From contig JAFGNB010000355.1 in assembly GCA_016927235.1 (NCBI GenBank), positions 1-54,047 of the forward strand: a stretch of 54,047 bases of DNA, given 5' to 3'. This DNA is from Chitinispirillaceae bacterium. GTDB taxonomy: Bacteria; Fibrobacterota; Chitinivibrionia; Chitinivibrionales; Chitinispirillaceae. The translations under genes and the position numbers were made by a program. Positions 1-10,893 of this stretch are shown here, in pieces; within the stretch, counting starts at the first letter, position 1; every line of letters begins with the position of its first letter. The notes beneath the pieces were generated by a model. That model was not told the DNA's origin. It saw only the letters and a list, made by a program, of their open reading frames with translations, and did no database searches.

Positions 1-327
1 CACCCCGAGGCGACGCATGAATGCAGGGAGCTTGCCGACGCGGTGCTCTCCACCGGAGGGATGTGCGCCCATGTCGCCGCGAGCGGCGCAACGGAGTTCA
101 TCATCGCCACCGAGACGGGGATTCTCCATACCCTGCGGAAAAACAATCTCGGCAAGCTTTTCTATGCGGTTGCCGAGGGGGTCATCTGCCCGGACATGAA
201 GCGGGTAACGCTTCTGTCAATCAGGAATGCCCTCGCGGGAAGGGGAGGAGAGGCGGTGACGGTCGTCGGTAAAACCGCCGCCAAAGCGCTCCGTTCGCTG
301 GAGAGGATGCTGGCGCTGGGGGGATAG
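1..327 (+). CDS. nadA: Quinolinate synthase, 3' end (partial)
   Basis: The reading frame is open from the first base and ends with TAG at 325-327, so only about the last 108 residues are present. The fragment starts HPEATHEC and carries the TETGI segment and the late CPDMK motif, whose Cys is one of the three ligands of the [4Fe-4S] cluster in NadA. NadA condenses iminoaspartate with dihydroxyacetone phosphate to quinolinate in de novo NAD synthesis in the cytosol. The order of motifs matches the C-terminal third of the family. The gene ends 79 bases before valS. I am confident of the family; the missing 5' part means the other two Cys ligands cannot be checked. Confidence 0.93.
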   Translation, partial: HPEATHECRELADAVLSTGGMCAHVAASGATEFIIATETGILHTLRKNNLGKLFYAVAEGVICPDMKRVTLLSIRNALAGRGGEAVTVVGKTAAKALRSLERMLALGG

Positions 328-406
328 GGCATTCCATCCGTATGCCGAAAACTATTTTTGCTATTTATAGTTAATCAAGTCCAAGCTCATATCCGAAAGT
401 CGCTCG

Positions 407-3130
<2,724 letters not shown>

Positions 3131-3144
3131 TCTATAAATAATAA

Positions 3145-3197
3145 AGAATAGAAAAAAAATTTTCTCGGCGGATTTTTTTGCTATTCTTCTTTTTTTT
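3145..3197 (+). terminator. Intrinsic terminator after valS
   Basis: An inverted repeat pairs 3145-3159 (AGAATAG followed by a run of A) with 3173-3187 (a run of T, G, then CTATTCT), with one mismatch and a loop of about 13 bases. A further run of T follows at 3190-3197. This is the expected form of a Rho-independent terminator 15 bases after the valS stop codon. The run of A before the stem could also let it work for transcription from the other side. Confidence 0.8.
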
Positions 3198-3326
3198 CAG
3201 CAATGAATTATATATACTACATAATATAACGCCGTATCGTATTACGTTCGGCGGGGCCATTTTTTCCCGACGGTCGCATACCCGAAGGGAGAAGGTGCGG
3301 TTATACAATTAACGAAAGGAGATACA

Positions 3327-4697
3327 ATGGGGCATAAAGCTATAGTATGCGAATCTATAGAGCCTCCCGGTAGTCGTACCACAACGAGATCAAGTGCCCA
3401 CCCGTTTACTGATACTGTTCAGGAACTGCTTCCACTCTTTGACCATGAACCGTTCTATCGCCGTTTAGTCGGCGCGCCATCAAGAAAAGCTTCTCGTTGT
3501 GCGTCGTTGTTCACCAAAAGCGACAGTTGCGACGTTGTACGATTCCGCAACCGTTTTTTCAACGCGGTAAACGATGCGGAGTGGAACGACTGGAAATGGC
3601 AGTTCGGCAACCGTATTCGCTCGTTTGAACAGCTCAACCGATTTCTCCCGTTGATTCCGGAAGAACGCGCGGCACAACAGGCAACGGAAATCCATTTCCC
3701 ACTCTCGATCACGCCGTATTACCTTGCACTTTTTTTCGATAAGGACTCCTGTCACCCGCTGCGCAAATCGATGGTGCCGCAGGTTTTCGAATGCCTGACC
3801 TCACCCGCCGAAGCAATCGACCCTCTGGGTGAAGAGTCGCAGTCGCCGGTACCCGGCCTTGTCCACCGGTATCCCGACCGGGTCCTCTTTCTGGCGACGA
3901 CAACCTGTTCCTGCTATTGCCGATATTGTACTCGTTCCCGCGTTGTCGGCAACCATGCGAAACGTGAAATACCGCAGATCGATCAGTGGAATGCGGGGCT
4001 TGCCTATATCCGTTCGCATTCGGAAATCCGTGACGTGCTCATCTCGGGCGGAGACCCGTTCATGCTTTCCGACGACCAGCTGCAATGGCTTGTGGCAAAC
4101 GTTCGGAAAATCCCCCATGTGGAATTGGTACGCATCGGCACCAAAACGCCGATGGTGCTTCCGCAGCGTATCACTCCCCAGCTGGTGCGGATGCTGAAAC
4201 GGTATCACCCACTTTACATCAGCATTCACGCCACGCATCCCGACGAGATCACCGGCGAGAGTACCGAAGCGTGCGGCCGTCTGGCCGATGCCGGCATCCC
4301 GCTCGGAAGCCAGACGGTACTGCTGGCCGGTGTCAACGACTCCGTCGATACGATGCGCGAGCTCTTCCACGGACTCCTGCGCATGCGGGTGCGGCCTTAT
4401 TACCTGTACCAGTGCGACCCGATCCTCGGCTCAGGCCATTTCCGCACCTCCGTTCGGAAAGGGATCGACATCATCAGAGGATTGCGCGGCCATACCACGG
4501 GGTATGCGCTTCCGACCTTTGTGATCGATGCGCCCGGCGGCGGCGGCAAGATCCCCGTCATGCCCGACTATGTTACCGACCATGCGAACGGCCGGCTGAT
4601 ATTGACAAATTACAACAACGGCACCTTCATCTACCCCGATGAAAAGGACTCTCCGGCGCCGTGCAGCGCATTGCTATCGGAGGGAGCTGGTATCTGA
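3327..4697 (+). CDS. kamA: Lysine 2,3-aminomutase-type radical SAM enzyme
   Basis: A 456-residue radical SAM/PLP enzyme of the KamA family. The cluster motif CSCYCRYC gives Cys194, Cys198 and Cys201. The PLP lysine is Lys408 in DAPGGGGKIP. The two aspartates that hold the epsilon-amino group of lysine in clostridial lysine 2,3-aminomutase are both present, Asp364 in YQCD and Asp401 in VIDAPGG; in glutamate 2,3-aminomutases these are replaced. I therefore infer conversion of L-lysine to L-beta-lysine. The length excludes the shorter EpmB type. The start has a strong AAAGGAG site at 3314-3320. The upstream 3198-3326 stretch is AT-rich at first and likely holds the promoter. No beta-lysine acetyltransferase gene (ablB) follows; instead two ATP-grasp ligases are translationally coupled. 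Confidence 0.92.
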   Translation: MGHKAIVCESIEPPGSRTTTRSSAHPFTDTVQELLPLFDHEPFYRRLVGAPSRKASRCASLFTKSDSCDVVRFRNRFFNAVNDAEWNDWKWQFGNRIRSFEQLNRFLPLIPEERAAQQATEIHFPLSITPYYLALFFDKDSCHPLRKSMVPQVFECLTSPAEAIDPLGEESQSPVPGLVHRYPDRVLFLATTTCSCYCRYCTRSRVVGNHAKREIPQIDQWNAGLAYIRSHSEIRDVLISGGDPFMLSDDQLQWLVANVRKIPHVELVRIGTKTPMVLPQRITPQLVRMLKRYHPLYISIHATHPDEITGESTEACGRLADAGIPLGSQTVLLAGVNDSVDTMRELFHGLLRMRVRPYYLYQCDPILGSGHFRTSVRKGIDIIRGLRGHTTGYALPTFVIDAPGGGGKIPVMPDYVTDHANGRLILTNYNNGTFIYPDEKDSPAPCSALLSEGAGI

Positions 4698-5677
4698 TGC
4701 GCATTGGTCTGACGTACGATTTGCGCTCCGAATATCTGGCAATGGGATACGGCGAAGAGGAAACGGCGGAATTCGACCGCGACGACACCATCTCAAGCAT
4801 CGAAACAGGCATCAGTGAACTCGGTCATGAGCCGGTACGTATCGGCCATATCCGTTCTCTCACCGAAAAACTCGCCAGGGGAGAACGGTGGGACCTTGTC
4901 TTTAATATCGCTGAAGGAATGAACGGTTTATCGCGTGAAGTGCAGGTACCGGCACTTCTCGAAGCGTTCCGAATTCCCTATACCGGGTCCGACCCGTTGA
5001 CCCTGGCGATCTCCCACCATAAAGGATGCACCAAAGAGATCGTGATGCGCGCCGGGGTTCCCACGCCGGCGTTCGCCGTTGTCGCCTCGGAAGAGGACGT
5101 TTCGGCCGTGCGCCTTCCTTTTCCCCTGTTTGTCAAACCTGTGGCGGAAGGGAGCAGCAAAGGAGTAAGCATAAAATCCCGCGTAGCCTCCGCCGGAACG
5201 CTTCGCGAACAGTGCCGGTACGTTCTTGAAACATTCGGGCAGCCGGCGTTGGTTGAAACCTTTCTTCCCGGACGGGAAATCACCGTGGGCGTGCTTGGGA
5301 CCGGCGGTGCGGCACAGGTCATCGGTGCGCTTGAGATCGAATCGCTCGGCAGCGCCGAAGCGCATGCCTATACGTATTACAATAAGGAATTTTATCAAAA
5401 GGTGATCAGGTATTCCCTCCTTACCGACAAGGCGATGCTCGAATCCGCCGTGGTGATCTGCCTGAAAGCCTGGCGCGCGCTTGGGGGGAGGGATGCCTGC
5501 CGGATCGACCTTCGAGCCGATGAGCGGGGCGATCTCTCTTTCCTTGAGGTCAACCCGCTCCCCGGCCTTCATCCGCAGCACAGCGACCTTCCTATAATCT
5601 GCGGGCGCATCGGTATGCCCTATACCGGCCTTATCGGCTCCATCATCGATTCCGCACGCCGTCGTTACGGAATATGA
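4697..5677 (+). CDS. ATP-grasp ligase, D-Ala-D-Ala ligase-like (first)
   Basis: A 326-residue ATP-grasp protein. The start at 4697 overlaps the kamA stop as TGATG, has GGAGGG 12 bases upstream and gives the N-terminus MRIGLTYD; an earlier in-frame ATG lies inside kamA and is less likely. The ATP-binding lysine strand is FVKP at 145-148, the glycine-rich loop is EGSSKGVS at 151-158, and the Mg-binding segment is LEVNPLPGLHP at 283-293, which closely follows the Ddl pattern. Such enzymes activate a carboxylate as acyl phosphate and join it to an amine. Coupling to kamA suggests the amine or acid could be beta-lysine, which is inference. It is unlikely to be the cell's housekeeping Ddl because a second divergent copy follows. 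Confidence 0.85.
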   Translation: MRIGLTYDLRSEYLAMGYGEEETAEFDRDDTISSIETGISELGHEPVRIGHIRSLTEKLARGERWDLVFNIAEGMNGLSREVQVPALLEAFRIPYTGSDPLTLAISHHKGCTKEIVMRAGVPTPAFAVVASEEDVSAVRLPFPLFVKPVAEGSSKGVSIKSRVASAGTLREQCRYVLETFGQPALVETFLPGREITVGVLGTGGAAQVIGALEIESLGSAEAHAYTYYNKEFYQKVIRYSLLTDKAMLESAVVICLKAWRALGGRDACRIDLRADERGDLSFLEVNPLPGLHPQHSDLPIICGRIGMPYTGLIGSIIDSARRRYGI

Positions 5678-6654
5678 AACCGTTCATCCTTATTGTCCAC
5701 AACCGGGTGGGCGATACTCCCACTGAAGATGAAAACGATGTGATCGTGCAAACCACGGCGGTCGCAGCTGCAATTAACCGGCTCGGGTGGCGGGCAGAGA
5801 CGCTCCCTCTTACGCTGGACCTTAAGGAGGGGAGCACCCTTATTGCATCAAAGGCACCCGACTGTATCTTCAACCTTGTCGAATCGCTCGACGGCGACGA
5901 TCGTTTTGCCGTTGCGGCACCGATTCTTTTCGAATCACTGCACATCCCCTATACCGGTTCATCCCCTGCAACGCTTGCAGCGACTTCAAATAAATGTGTT
6001 GCCAAAAAAATCATGCGGGCTGCCGGGATCCCGACCCCCCGCTGGCAGCCTTCCCTTAATGCAGCCTTTCGGCCCGAATTCTTTCCGTTCATCATCAAAT
6101 CGGCAAACGACCACGCCTCGATCGGCATCAGTGACGATTCGATCATTACTTCAGCCGGCGATTGGCAACGATGGGTCGACTGTGGCGGAGCTGAGCAGCG
6201 CCGGGAAGTATTCGCTGAAGAGTATATTCATGGTCGAGAGTTCAATCTGTCGGTACTGCAGCGCATCGGCGATACAATTACCGTATTTCCGCCGGCGGAG
6301 ATCAGTTTTACCGCGTTTCCTGCAGAAAAGCCCCATATCGTCGGCTATGCGGCAAAATGGGAAAAAGGCTCCTTCGAATATGCCCATACTTCCCGTCTGT
6401 TTTCGAGGGACCCGCAGGATGCCGCACTGCATGAACGGCTGAAAGCGACCGCCCATGCCTGCTGGGACCTTTTTTCTCTTGCAGGGTATGGTCGTGTCGA
6501 TTTCCGTGTTGATGCGGCGGGTAAGATCCATGTACTGGAAATCAACGCCAATCCCTGTCTGGCACCGGATGCGGGATTCGTGGCCGCCTGTGGAAAGTGC
6601 GGCATCGGTTTCGATGCGATCGTAAAGGAGCTGGTCGCCGTTGCACTTGAATAG
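5674..6654 (+). CDS. ATP-grasp ligase, D-Ala-D-Ala ligase-like (second)
   Basis: A second 326-residue ATP-grasp protein, starting in an ATGA overlap with the preceding gene. The ATP-binding strand is FIIKSAN at 139-145, followed by DHASIGIS, and the metal-binding segment is LEINANPCLAPDAG at 288-301. It is clearly diverged from the first ligase; the ENANP-type ending differs from the classical EVNxxPG form, so the two probably use different substrates. With kamA and the first ligase it forms one transcription unit. I infer stepwise amide-bond formation on a small molecule or peptide containing a beta-amino acid; the product is unknown. Confidence 0.83.
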   Translation: MKPFILIVHNRVGDTPTEDENDVIVQTTAVAAAINRLGWRAETLPLTLDLKEGSTLIASKAPDCIFNLVESLDGDDRFAVAAPILFESLHIPYTGSSPATLAATSNKCVAKKIMRAAGIPTPRWQPSLNAAFRPEFFPFIIKSANDHASIGISDDSIITSAGDWQRWVDCGGAEQRREVFAEEYIHGREFNLSVLQRIGDTITVFPPAEISFTAFPAEKPHIVGYAAKWEKGSFEYAHTSRLFSRDPQDAALHERLKATAHACWDLFSLAGYGRVDFRVDAAGKIHVLEINANPCLAPDAGFVAACGKCGIGFDAIVKELVAVALE

Positions 6655-6770
6655 GAAAATGCGGGCGGTTGTCGTTGAAAAACGTATAATATTACTACAC
6701 TCTCCCCGTCTTCCCGACGGAAGAAGCGGCACAGATTACCTGTTGGTCAACGTGAAACCGAAGGAATAGA

Positions 6771-7970
6771 ATGTTCACACCGGATCCGAATCTTCTTGAA
6801 AAGTACGCAGCCGTTCTCATCAACTTCGCCCTCAATGACGGGAAGGGGATAAAAAAAGGCGACGTGGTTTACATGGTCGCACAGCTGCCGGGTGTCCCGC
6901 TGGCCAAAGCGGTCTACCGGACCATCCTGAAAAGCGGAGGACAGCCGATCGTCCAGCTTCAGGACGATGATTTCCGGCTGATTCAACTTGAGGAGGGCAG
7001 CGATGAACAGATCGGCTTCTTTCCGGAAAAGTACTACCGCGGATTGGCCGATAATATCGACCATTATATCCGTATTCTCGCTGAAGAGAACCCGCTCTTT
7101 CTTGCAGACGCCGATCCGCGCAAGGTCATTCTCTCAAGCCGCAGCACAAAGCCCTTCAGGGACTGGCTAGATGCCAAAGAGGATGCCGGCCGGTTCACCT
7201 GGACGCTTTGCCTTTACGGAACTGAAGGGACCGCCCGGGAGGCGGGAATGTCGATCGAAGAGTACTGGGGGCAGATAAACCGCGCCTGCTTTCTCGATAA
7301 AAAAGACCCCCTTGAAAAATGGCGCAGGGTCTATACCGATATGAGGTATCTGATTGAAACCCTCGACCGGATGCCGATTGAAAAAGTGCATGTTGTTTCG
7401 GAAGGCACCGACCTTTGGGTTCGAATCGGCGAAAACCGCAAGTGGCTCGGCGGACGGGGCCGCAATATCCCCAGTTTCGAGATTTTTACCTCTCCCGACT
7501 GGCGCGGCACCGAAGGGACCATCTTCTTTGACCTGCCGCTTTACCGTTACGGAAACATTATCAAAGATATCAGGCTGGAATTTCACAATGGACTGATCGT
7601 GAACGCGACCGCGGGGCAGAACGAATCGCTGCTGCATGAAATGATCACCCAGAAAAATGCCGACAAAATCGGCGAGTTTTCCCTGACCGACCGGCGCTTT
7701 TCAAAAATAACCCGGTTTATGGCCAACACCCTGTTTGACGAGAATTTCGGGGGTGATTTCGGCAACACCCACCTTGCCGTCGGTAAAGCATACCACGATG
7801 CATGTACCTGCGACCTCAAAAACATGAGTGAGGAAAAATTTATCGCGCTCGGATACAACGACTCTCCCGAACACACCGATATAATCGCGACCAATAACCG
7901 CACGGTAACCGCCACACTCACCGACGGCTCGACGAAGGTGATATACCGGGACGGTGAGTTCCGGATCTAG
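6771..7970 (+). CDS. M29-family aminopeptidase
   Basis: A 399-residue protein of the M29 metallo-aminopeptidase family (leucyl aminopeptidase AmpS/PepS/T type), which removes N-terminal residues from peptides in the cytosol. The C-terminal half holds the expected metal and catalytic elements: IGEFSL, the GNTHLAVGKAY segment with His334 and Tyr341, and His368 and Asp370 in the HTDII motif. The length matches the family. The start gives MFTPDPNLLEKYA, with an AAGGA at 6762-6766. A TATAAT at 6685-6690 lies upstream without a good -35, so the gene may have its own promoter or continue the kamA operon 116 bases away. A role in hydrolysing the beta-amino-acid product of the neighbours is possible but not shown. 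Confidence 0.9.
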   Translation: MFTPDPNLLEKYAAVLINFALNDGKGIKKGDVVYMVAQLPGVPLAKAVYRTILKSGGQPIVQLQDDDFRLIQLEEGSDEQIGFFPEKYYRGLADNIDHYIRILAEENPLFLADADPRKVILSSRSTKPFRDWLDAKEDAGRFTWTLCLYGTEGTAREAGMSIEEYWGQINRACFLDKKDPLEKWRRVYTDMRYLIETLDRMPIEKVHVVSEGTDLWVRIGENRKWLGGRGRNIPSFEIFTSPDWRGTEGTIFFDLPLYRYGNIIKDIRLEFHNGLIVNATAGQNESLLHEMITQKNADKIGEFSLTDRRFSKITRFMANTLFDENFGGDFGNTHLAVGKAYHDACTCDLKNMSEEKFIALGYNDSPEHTDIIATNNRTVTATLTDGSTKVIYRDGEFRI

Positions 7971-8101
7971 CAATAACCGGGGAGAGATCCGAAATGGTAG
8001 AGAGTGGCTTTCTTTCTTAACCTCTAGGACGTTTACACTACCGTCAGATTTGATCTATTGTCAACTAATTCTCCACCAAACTGCTCATTTTTTCTTTTAT
8101 T

Positions 8102-8127
8102 GAATCGATTAAATAATTAATTGATTC
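8102..8127. promoter_or_regulatory. Palindrome overlapping a -35 element, possible operator
   Basis: GAATCGATTAA (8102-8112) faces TTAATTGATTC (8117-8127) across four bases, with a single mismatch in 11 pairs. The right arm contains the TTGATT used as -35 of the adjacent promoter, so a bound dimer would block RNA polymerase. The 7971-8310 gap otherwise holds a promoter, a GC hairpin and two short direct repeats, and no gene that I can support. Confidence 0.5.
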
Positions 8128-8148
8128 TTTATGCCACAACGGTATAAT
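8121..8148 (+). promoter_or_regulatory. Sigma70-type promoter for the envelope-machine operon
   Basis: TTGATT at 8121-8126 and a perfect TATAAT at 8143-8148, separated by 16 bases, point toward the HTH gene at 8311. The transcript would have a leader of about 155 bases. This is the only strong promoter pattern before the HTH, barrel and TPR gene series. Confidence 0.6.
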
Positions 8149-8175
8149 TAAAGCAGTCGGCAAATCGGGTTATTG

Positions 8176-8190
8176 AACCGGTTTCCGGTT
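8176..8190. other. Short hairpin in the leader
   Basis: AACCGG (8176-8181) and CCGGTT (8185-8190) form a perfect 6-bp stem with a TTT loop in the predicted leader. An AATTTAT stretch follows, so weak termination or attenuation is possible, but there is no proper T-run. Confidence 0.3.
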
Positions 8191-8231
8191 AATTTATCGA
8201 GATAAAAATCAGTAAGTTATGTCATCGTTCA

Positions 8232-8274
8232 ATATAGTGTAGTAGCTAGCAGAATTGAGTACAACATATAGTGT
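8232..8274. repeat. Two direct repeats ATATAGTGT before the HTH gene
   Basis: ATATAGTGT occurs at 8232-8240 and again at 8266-8274, 34 bases apart, which is close to three helical turns. They lie 37-79 bases before the HTH start codon and could be binding sites; they could also be chance. Confidence 0.3.
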
Positions 8275-8310
8275 CGAAATAATTCTTATTTGCCTCAAGG
8301 AGGGTGTTCT

Positions 8311-8565
8311 ATGACGCGACATTTTACCAGCGGACAGACCGCAAAAAAGCTCCGGATCTCGGTCTCTACGCTGAAGCGATGGCTTGAAGAGCCGGACCTT
8401 GCGATCTCCGAGAGGAGAAATTATAACGGCTGGCGGCTTTTTTCCGAAGCCGATATCGCCATACTCAAAGATTACAAACGGCAGATCAGGCGCAACGGCA
8501 AACGATTTAACGCTACGACGCTGATTCCGGTAATCAACCGCACCGCAACGGCAATGGAAGGATAA
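8311..8565 (+). CDS. Small MerR-type helix-turn-helix protein
   Basis: An 84-residue protein that is almost entirely one MerR-like winged HTH: TSGQTAKKLRISVSTLKRW (recognition region) followed by the wing segment WRLFSEADIAILK. It has no effector domain. I chose ATG at 8311 because AAGGAGGG lies six bases upstream; an in-frame TTG at 8290 would place that site inside the coding region. The basic C-terminal tail (KRQIRRNGKR) fits DNA binding. It lies 13 bases before the first barrel gene, so it probably belongs to the envelope-machine operon and may regulate it, perhaps through the palindrome at 8102-8127. An excisionase-like role is less likely as no integrase is present. Confidence 0.75.
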   Translation: MTRHFTSGQTAKKLRISVSTLKRWLEEPDLAISERRNYNGWRLFSEADIAILKDYKRQIRRNGKRFNATTLIPVINRTATAMEG

Positions 8566-8578
8566 CGGGCGATTACTC

Positions 8579-9658
8579 ATGACCCGACGTTGTATCACAA
8601 TACTGCTTATGTTCATGCTCTTTGCGCCGAGGGGGTTCGGCCAGATCAGGCGCGGAAGAAATGAAGGGACATTCAATATCCCTGCGTCGAATGTCATGGG
8701 AAACGGCAATATCATTGTCGCCGCGGCTGTCGCAGGAGGATATGCCGCATCCGGAATACGGATTGATCCCGGTGCGTATCTTGCGGTGGGCATTACCGAC
8801 ATTATGCAGCTTTCCGGAAAAACCGCCTTTACAAATTTCCGGACACTCGGCGTGACCGAAGGTCATTTTCAGCTTACCATGCCGGGAAATGACCATCTGC
8901 GGTTCTTCGGTGTATCCGTCTCAGGTGACCTCTATCTGTCAACTGAGATGGACACATTGAGCGGGTCGGCGATTGCCGGAAGACCGGACTACCATGCCTA
9001 CGTTCGCCCGTCGGCGGTGATTGATCTCGACTGGATTGCAAAGTTTAAAAAAGTACCGTTGAAAAGTTACCTGCTGGTAGGCATGGTCGACAATCCCGAT
9101 CTGCTTTATCGGTATTCCCAGCTATCCCTTTGCCTGGGCACAGAATTGAAACTCAATCGAAACAGCTATTCGATCGATCTCGGAGCAGGACTCTACAGGG
9201 AATTACGGAAGGAACGATTAAATTCGCCGGGCGATCGTACTTATAGCCAACAACGTTTTTGGATCGAACCGGCGGTCAGATATCGCCTTTTTGATAGAAT
9301 CAGCCTTCTCGGTGCCTTACGCATCCTTGTCCTGCAACGTGTTAAACCCGATCGTCCTCTTGAACCGACCTATCTCAGGCTCTCTACGGCACTTGAAATA
9401 CCCCTCATTTTCAGAGAAACCAATACTGAAGCGATTCGTACGATGGTTTTCATAGAACAACATAAAATGAAACAGCCCGACGCTATCGATGTCTCAATCA
9501 AAGAGGGCACAGAGCTTAACGCCAAACTTAATCTGGATATACAAAAACTGGACCTCGATTTCGACGATCGAGACTCCGAAAAAGAGGTCCTGAAGCGACG
9601 TGAAGAAATTCAACAGAAAATGGATGAAATCGAACAACTCCTGGAGGATCTCGAATGA
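8579..9658 (+). CDS. Exported protein, probable outer-membrane barrel (first of a pair)
   Basis: A 359-residue protein with a signal peptide (residues 1 to about 21, hydrophobic core ITILLMFMLFAP). The body alternates polar and hydrophobic residues in short strands, as in outer-membrane barrels; I recognise no named family. The last 60 residues form a charged coiled coil (IQKLDLDFDDRDSEKEVLKR region), probably facing the periplasm or binding a partner. Residues around GITDIMQLSGKTAF and FQLTMPGNDHLRFFGVSVSG match positions in the next gene product, so the two are paralogues. By position it could play the part of the GltA/GltB/GltH or NfsA/NfsB barrels; that is inference. Confidence 0.7.
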   Translation: MTRRCITILLMFMLFAPRGFGQIRRGRNEGTFNIPASNVMGNGNIIVAAAVAGGYAASGIRIDPGAYLAVGITDIMQLSGKTAFTNFRTLGVTEGHFQLTMPGNDHLRFFGVSVSGDLYLSTEMDTLSGSAIAGRPDYHAYVRPSAVIDLDWIAKFKKVPLKSYLLVGMVDNPDLLYRYSQLSLCLGTELKLNRNSYSIDLGAGLYRELRKERLNSPGDRTYSQQRFWIEPAVRYRLFDRISLLGALRILVLQRVKPDRPLEPTYLRLSTALEIPLIFRETNTEAIRTMVFIEQHKMKQPDAIDVSIKEGTELNAKLNLDIQKLDLDFDDRDSEKEVLKRREEIQQKMDEIEQLLEDLE

Positions 9659-10878
9659 ACCGATCACCTTTCTTGTGCCTGGTTGTATGTCTGTTACTGA
9701 TAGCCTTCATCACGTCCGCTCAGCAAAGCCAGCGGAGAAACCGCGGGGAGACCTTTTACCAATGCCGAAATTCCAATACCCTTGGATCCGGCGACATCTG
9801 GATATCACTTCGCGGCATTGGCCATGTTTGGGATGATGACCCCATTAAAATGAACTCACAAGTCGGTGACACCGGCGGACCAACGGCTTCGAAACGGCGA
9901 TGGGTCTCCAACATCAGGGCTTTCCCGGAAATTTACCTCCAGGGCGGCATCACCGACTATCTCTCGGCCCATGTCTCGTCACGGGTGCTCTCGTACGGCT
10001 TTATGCCCGGCTGGTTCGGCGGCGGTGTCAAACTGACCCTGCCGAACAATCAGGACTTGCGGCTTAACGGCATCGGGCTTTCGATGGACTATCGATATCA
10101 GATGCGTGAGAGCGGACCGAGCCTCGGCGGCTACACCGGGTTTATGCCCGAAGGTTTCGTGGTCAAAGGGCACACATTCGAAACGGTATTCGTTTATGAA
10201 CTCGATCTGCTCCCGCGATTGAGCATACTCCCGTTACGCTTTCTTGCCAACGCAGGCCTCCGGCTGCCGATTTCAAAGCGGCATGAGCTCTATCAATTAC
10301 TCCTTGATTTAGGTGTCGTTTACAGCGGCTATGGATTTGACTTTTTCGCCCAGTACAATCTGGAATCATTTAACAATATCTTTAAACCATTGGCAGTGAA
10401 CGACGGGCCGAAACAGTTCCTCGTCTGGTTTACCGAAAATCCGATGTATTTCACCTTCGGAGGAGACGTCAGGTACGACAACGGCATAACGCTGTCGCTT
10501 GCGATCCCGCTTTTGTTAAGTGTCAATCAGGGCTCCCGCATGAGAACCGAAGACCTTGTCGAGCTTCACCACCAGGAGGAAAATGGCATTTTTACCTATG
10601 AAAAAGATCACGGCATACTTGACCCCTTCGATCCATGGTTTGTCAAATGGAAAATCGTGGGGACGCTTTCATTCCCCATCCGATTCAAGATGAGCGGAGC
10701 GGAGATGATGCGCAATTATCTGCTGCTGAAAAACAGAAAACAGAAAAAAAGGATCGATATCGACAACCGGTTGCAGTTACAGGAACAGTCCAGACCGGCT
10801 GCGGAAAAAAACGAAGACAATGACGCGAAGCGCCGGCTCGACGAAATAAAGAAAAAACGGGAAACAATCATCAAATAG
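9655..10878 (+). CDS. Exported protein, probable outer-membrane barrel (second of a pair)
   Basis: A 407-residue paralogue of the preceding protein, starting in an ATGA overlap with it. The signal peptide is residues 1 to about 22 (LCLVVCLLLIAFITSAQ). It shares the opening pattern RNxGxTF...SNxxGxGxI, the GGITDYLSAHVSS segment and VKLTLPNNQDLRLNGIGLS with its neighbour. Strand-like stretches rich in Tyr, Phe and Gly follow (MYFTFGGDVRYDNGITLSLA). The C-terminal 55 residues are strongly charged and helical (NRKQKKRIDIDNRLQLQEQS), like the first copy. I infer an outer-membrane barrel pair with periplasmic helical tails. The family is not recognised. Confidence 0.7.
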   Translation: MNRSPFLCLVVCLLLIAFITSAQQSQRRNRGETFYQCRNSNTLGSGDIWISLRGIGHVWDDDPIKMNSQVGDTGGPTASKRRWVSNIRAFPEIYLQGGITDYLSAHVSSRVLSYGFMPGWFGGGVKLTLPNNQDLRLNGIGLSMDYRYQMRESGPSLGGYTGFMPEGFVVKGHTFETVFVYELDLLPRLSILPLRFLANAGLRLPISKRHELYQLLLDLGVVYSGYGFDFFAQYNLESFNNIFKPLAVNDGPKQFLVWFTENPMYFTFGGDVRYDNGITLSLAIPLLLSVNQGSRMRTEDLVELHHQEENGIFTYEKDHGILDPFDPWFVKWKIVGTLSFPIRFKMSGAEMMRNYLLLKNRKQKKRIDIDNRLQLQEQSRPAAEKNEDNDAKRRLDEIKKKRETIIK

Positions 10879-10893
10879 GAAGATGATCGCAGC

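Noticed and set aside
3198-3326. Possible lysine riboswitch before kamA
   Set aside because: The stretch is too short and I do not see the paired helices and conserved core of the L-box; only an AT-rich promoter-like part and a ribosome site are visible.
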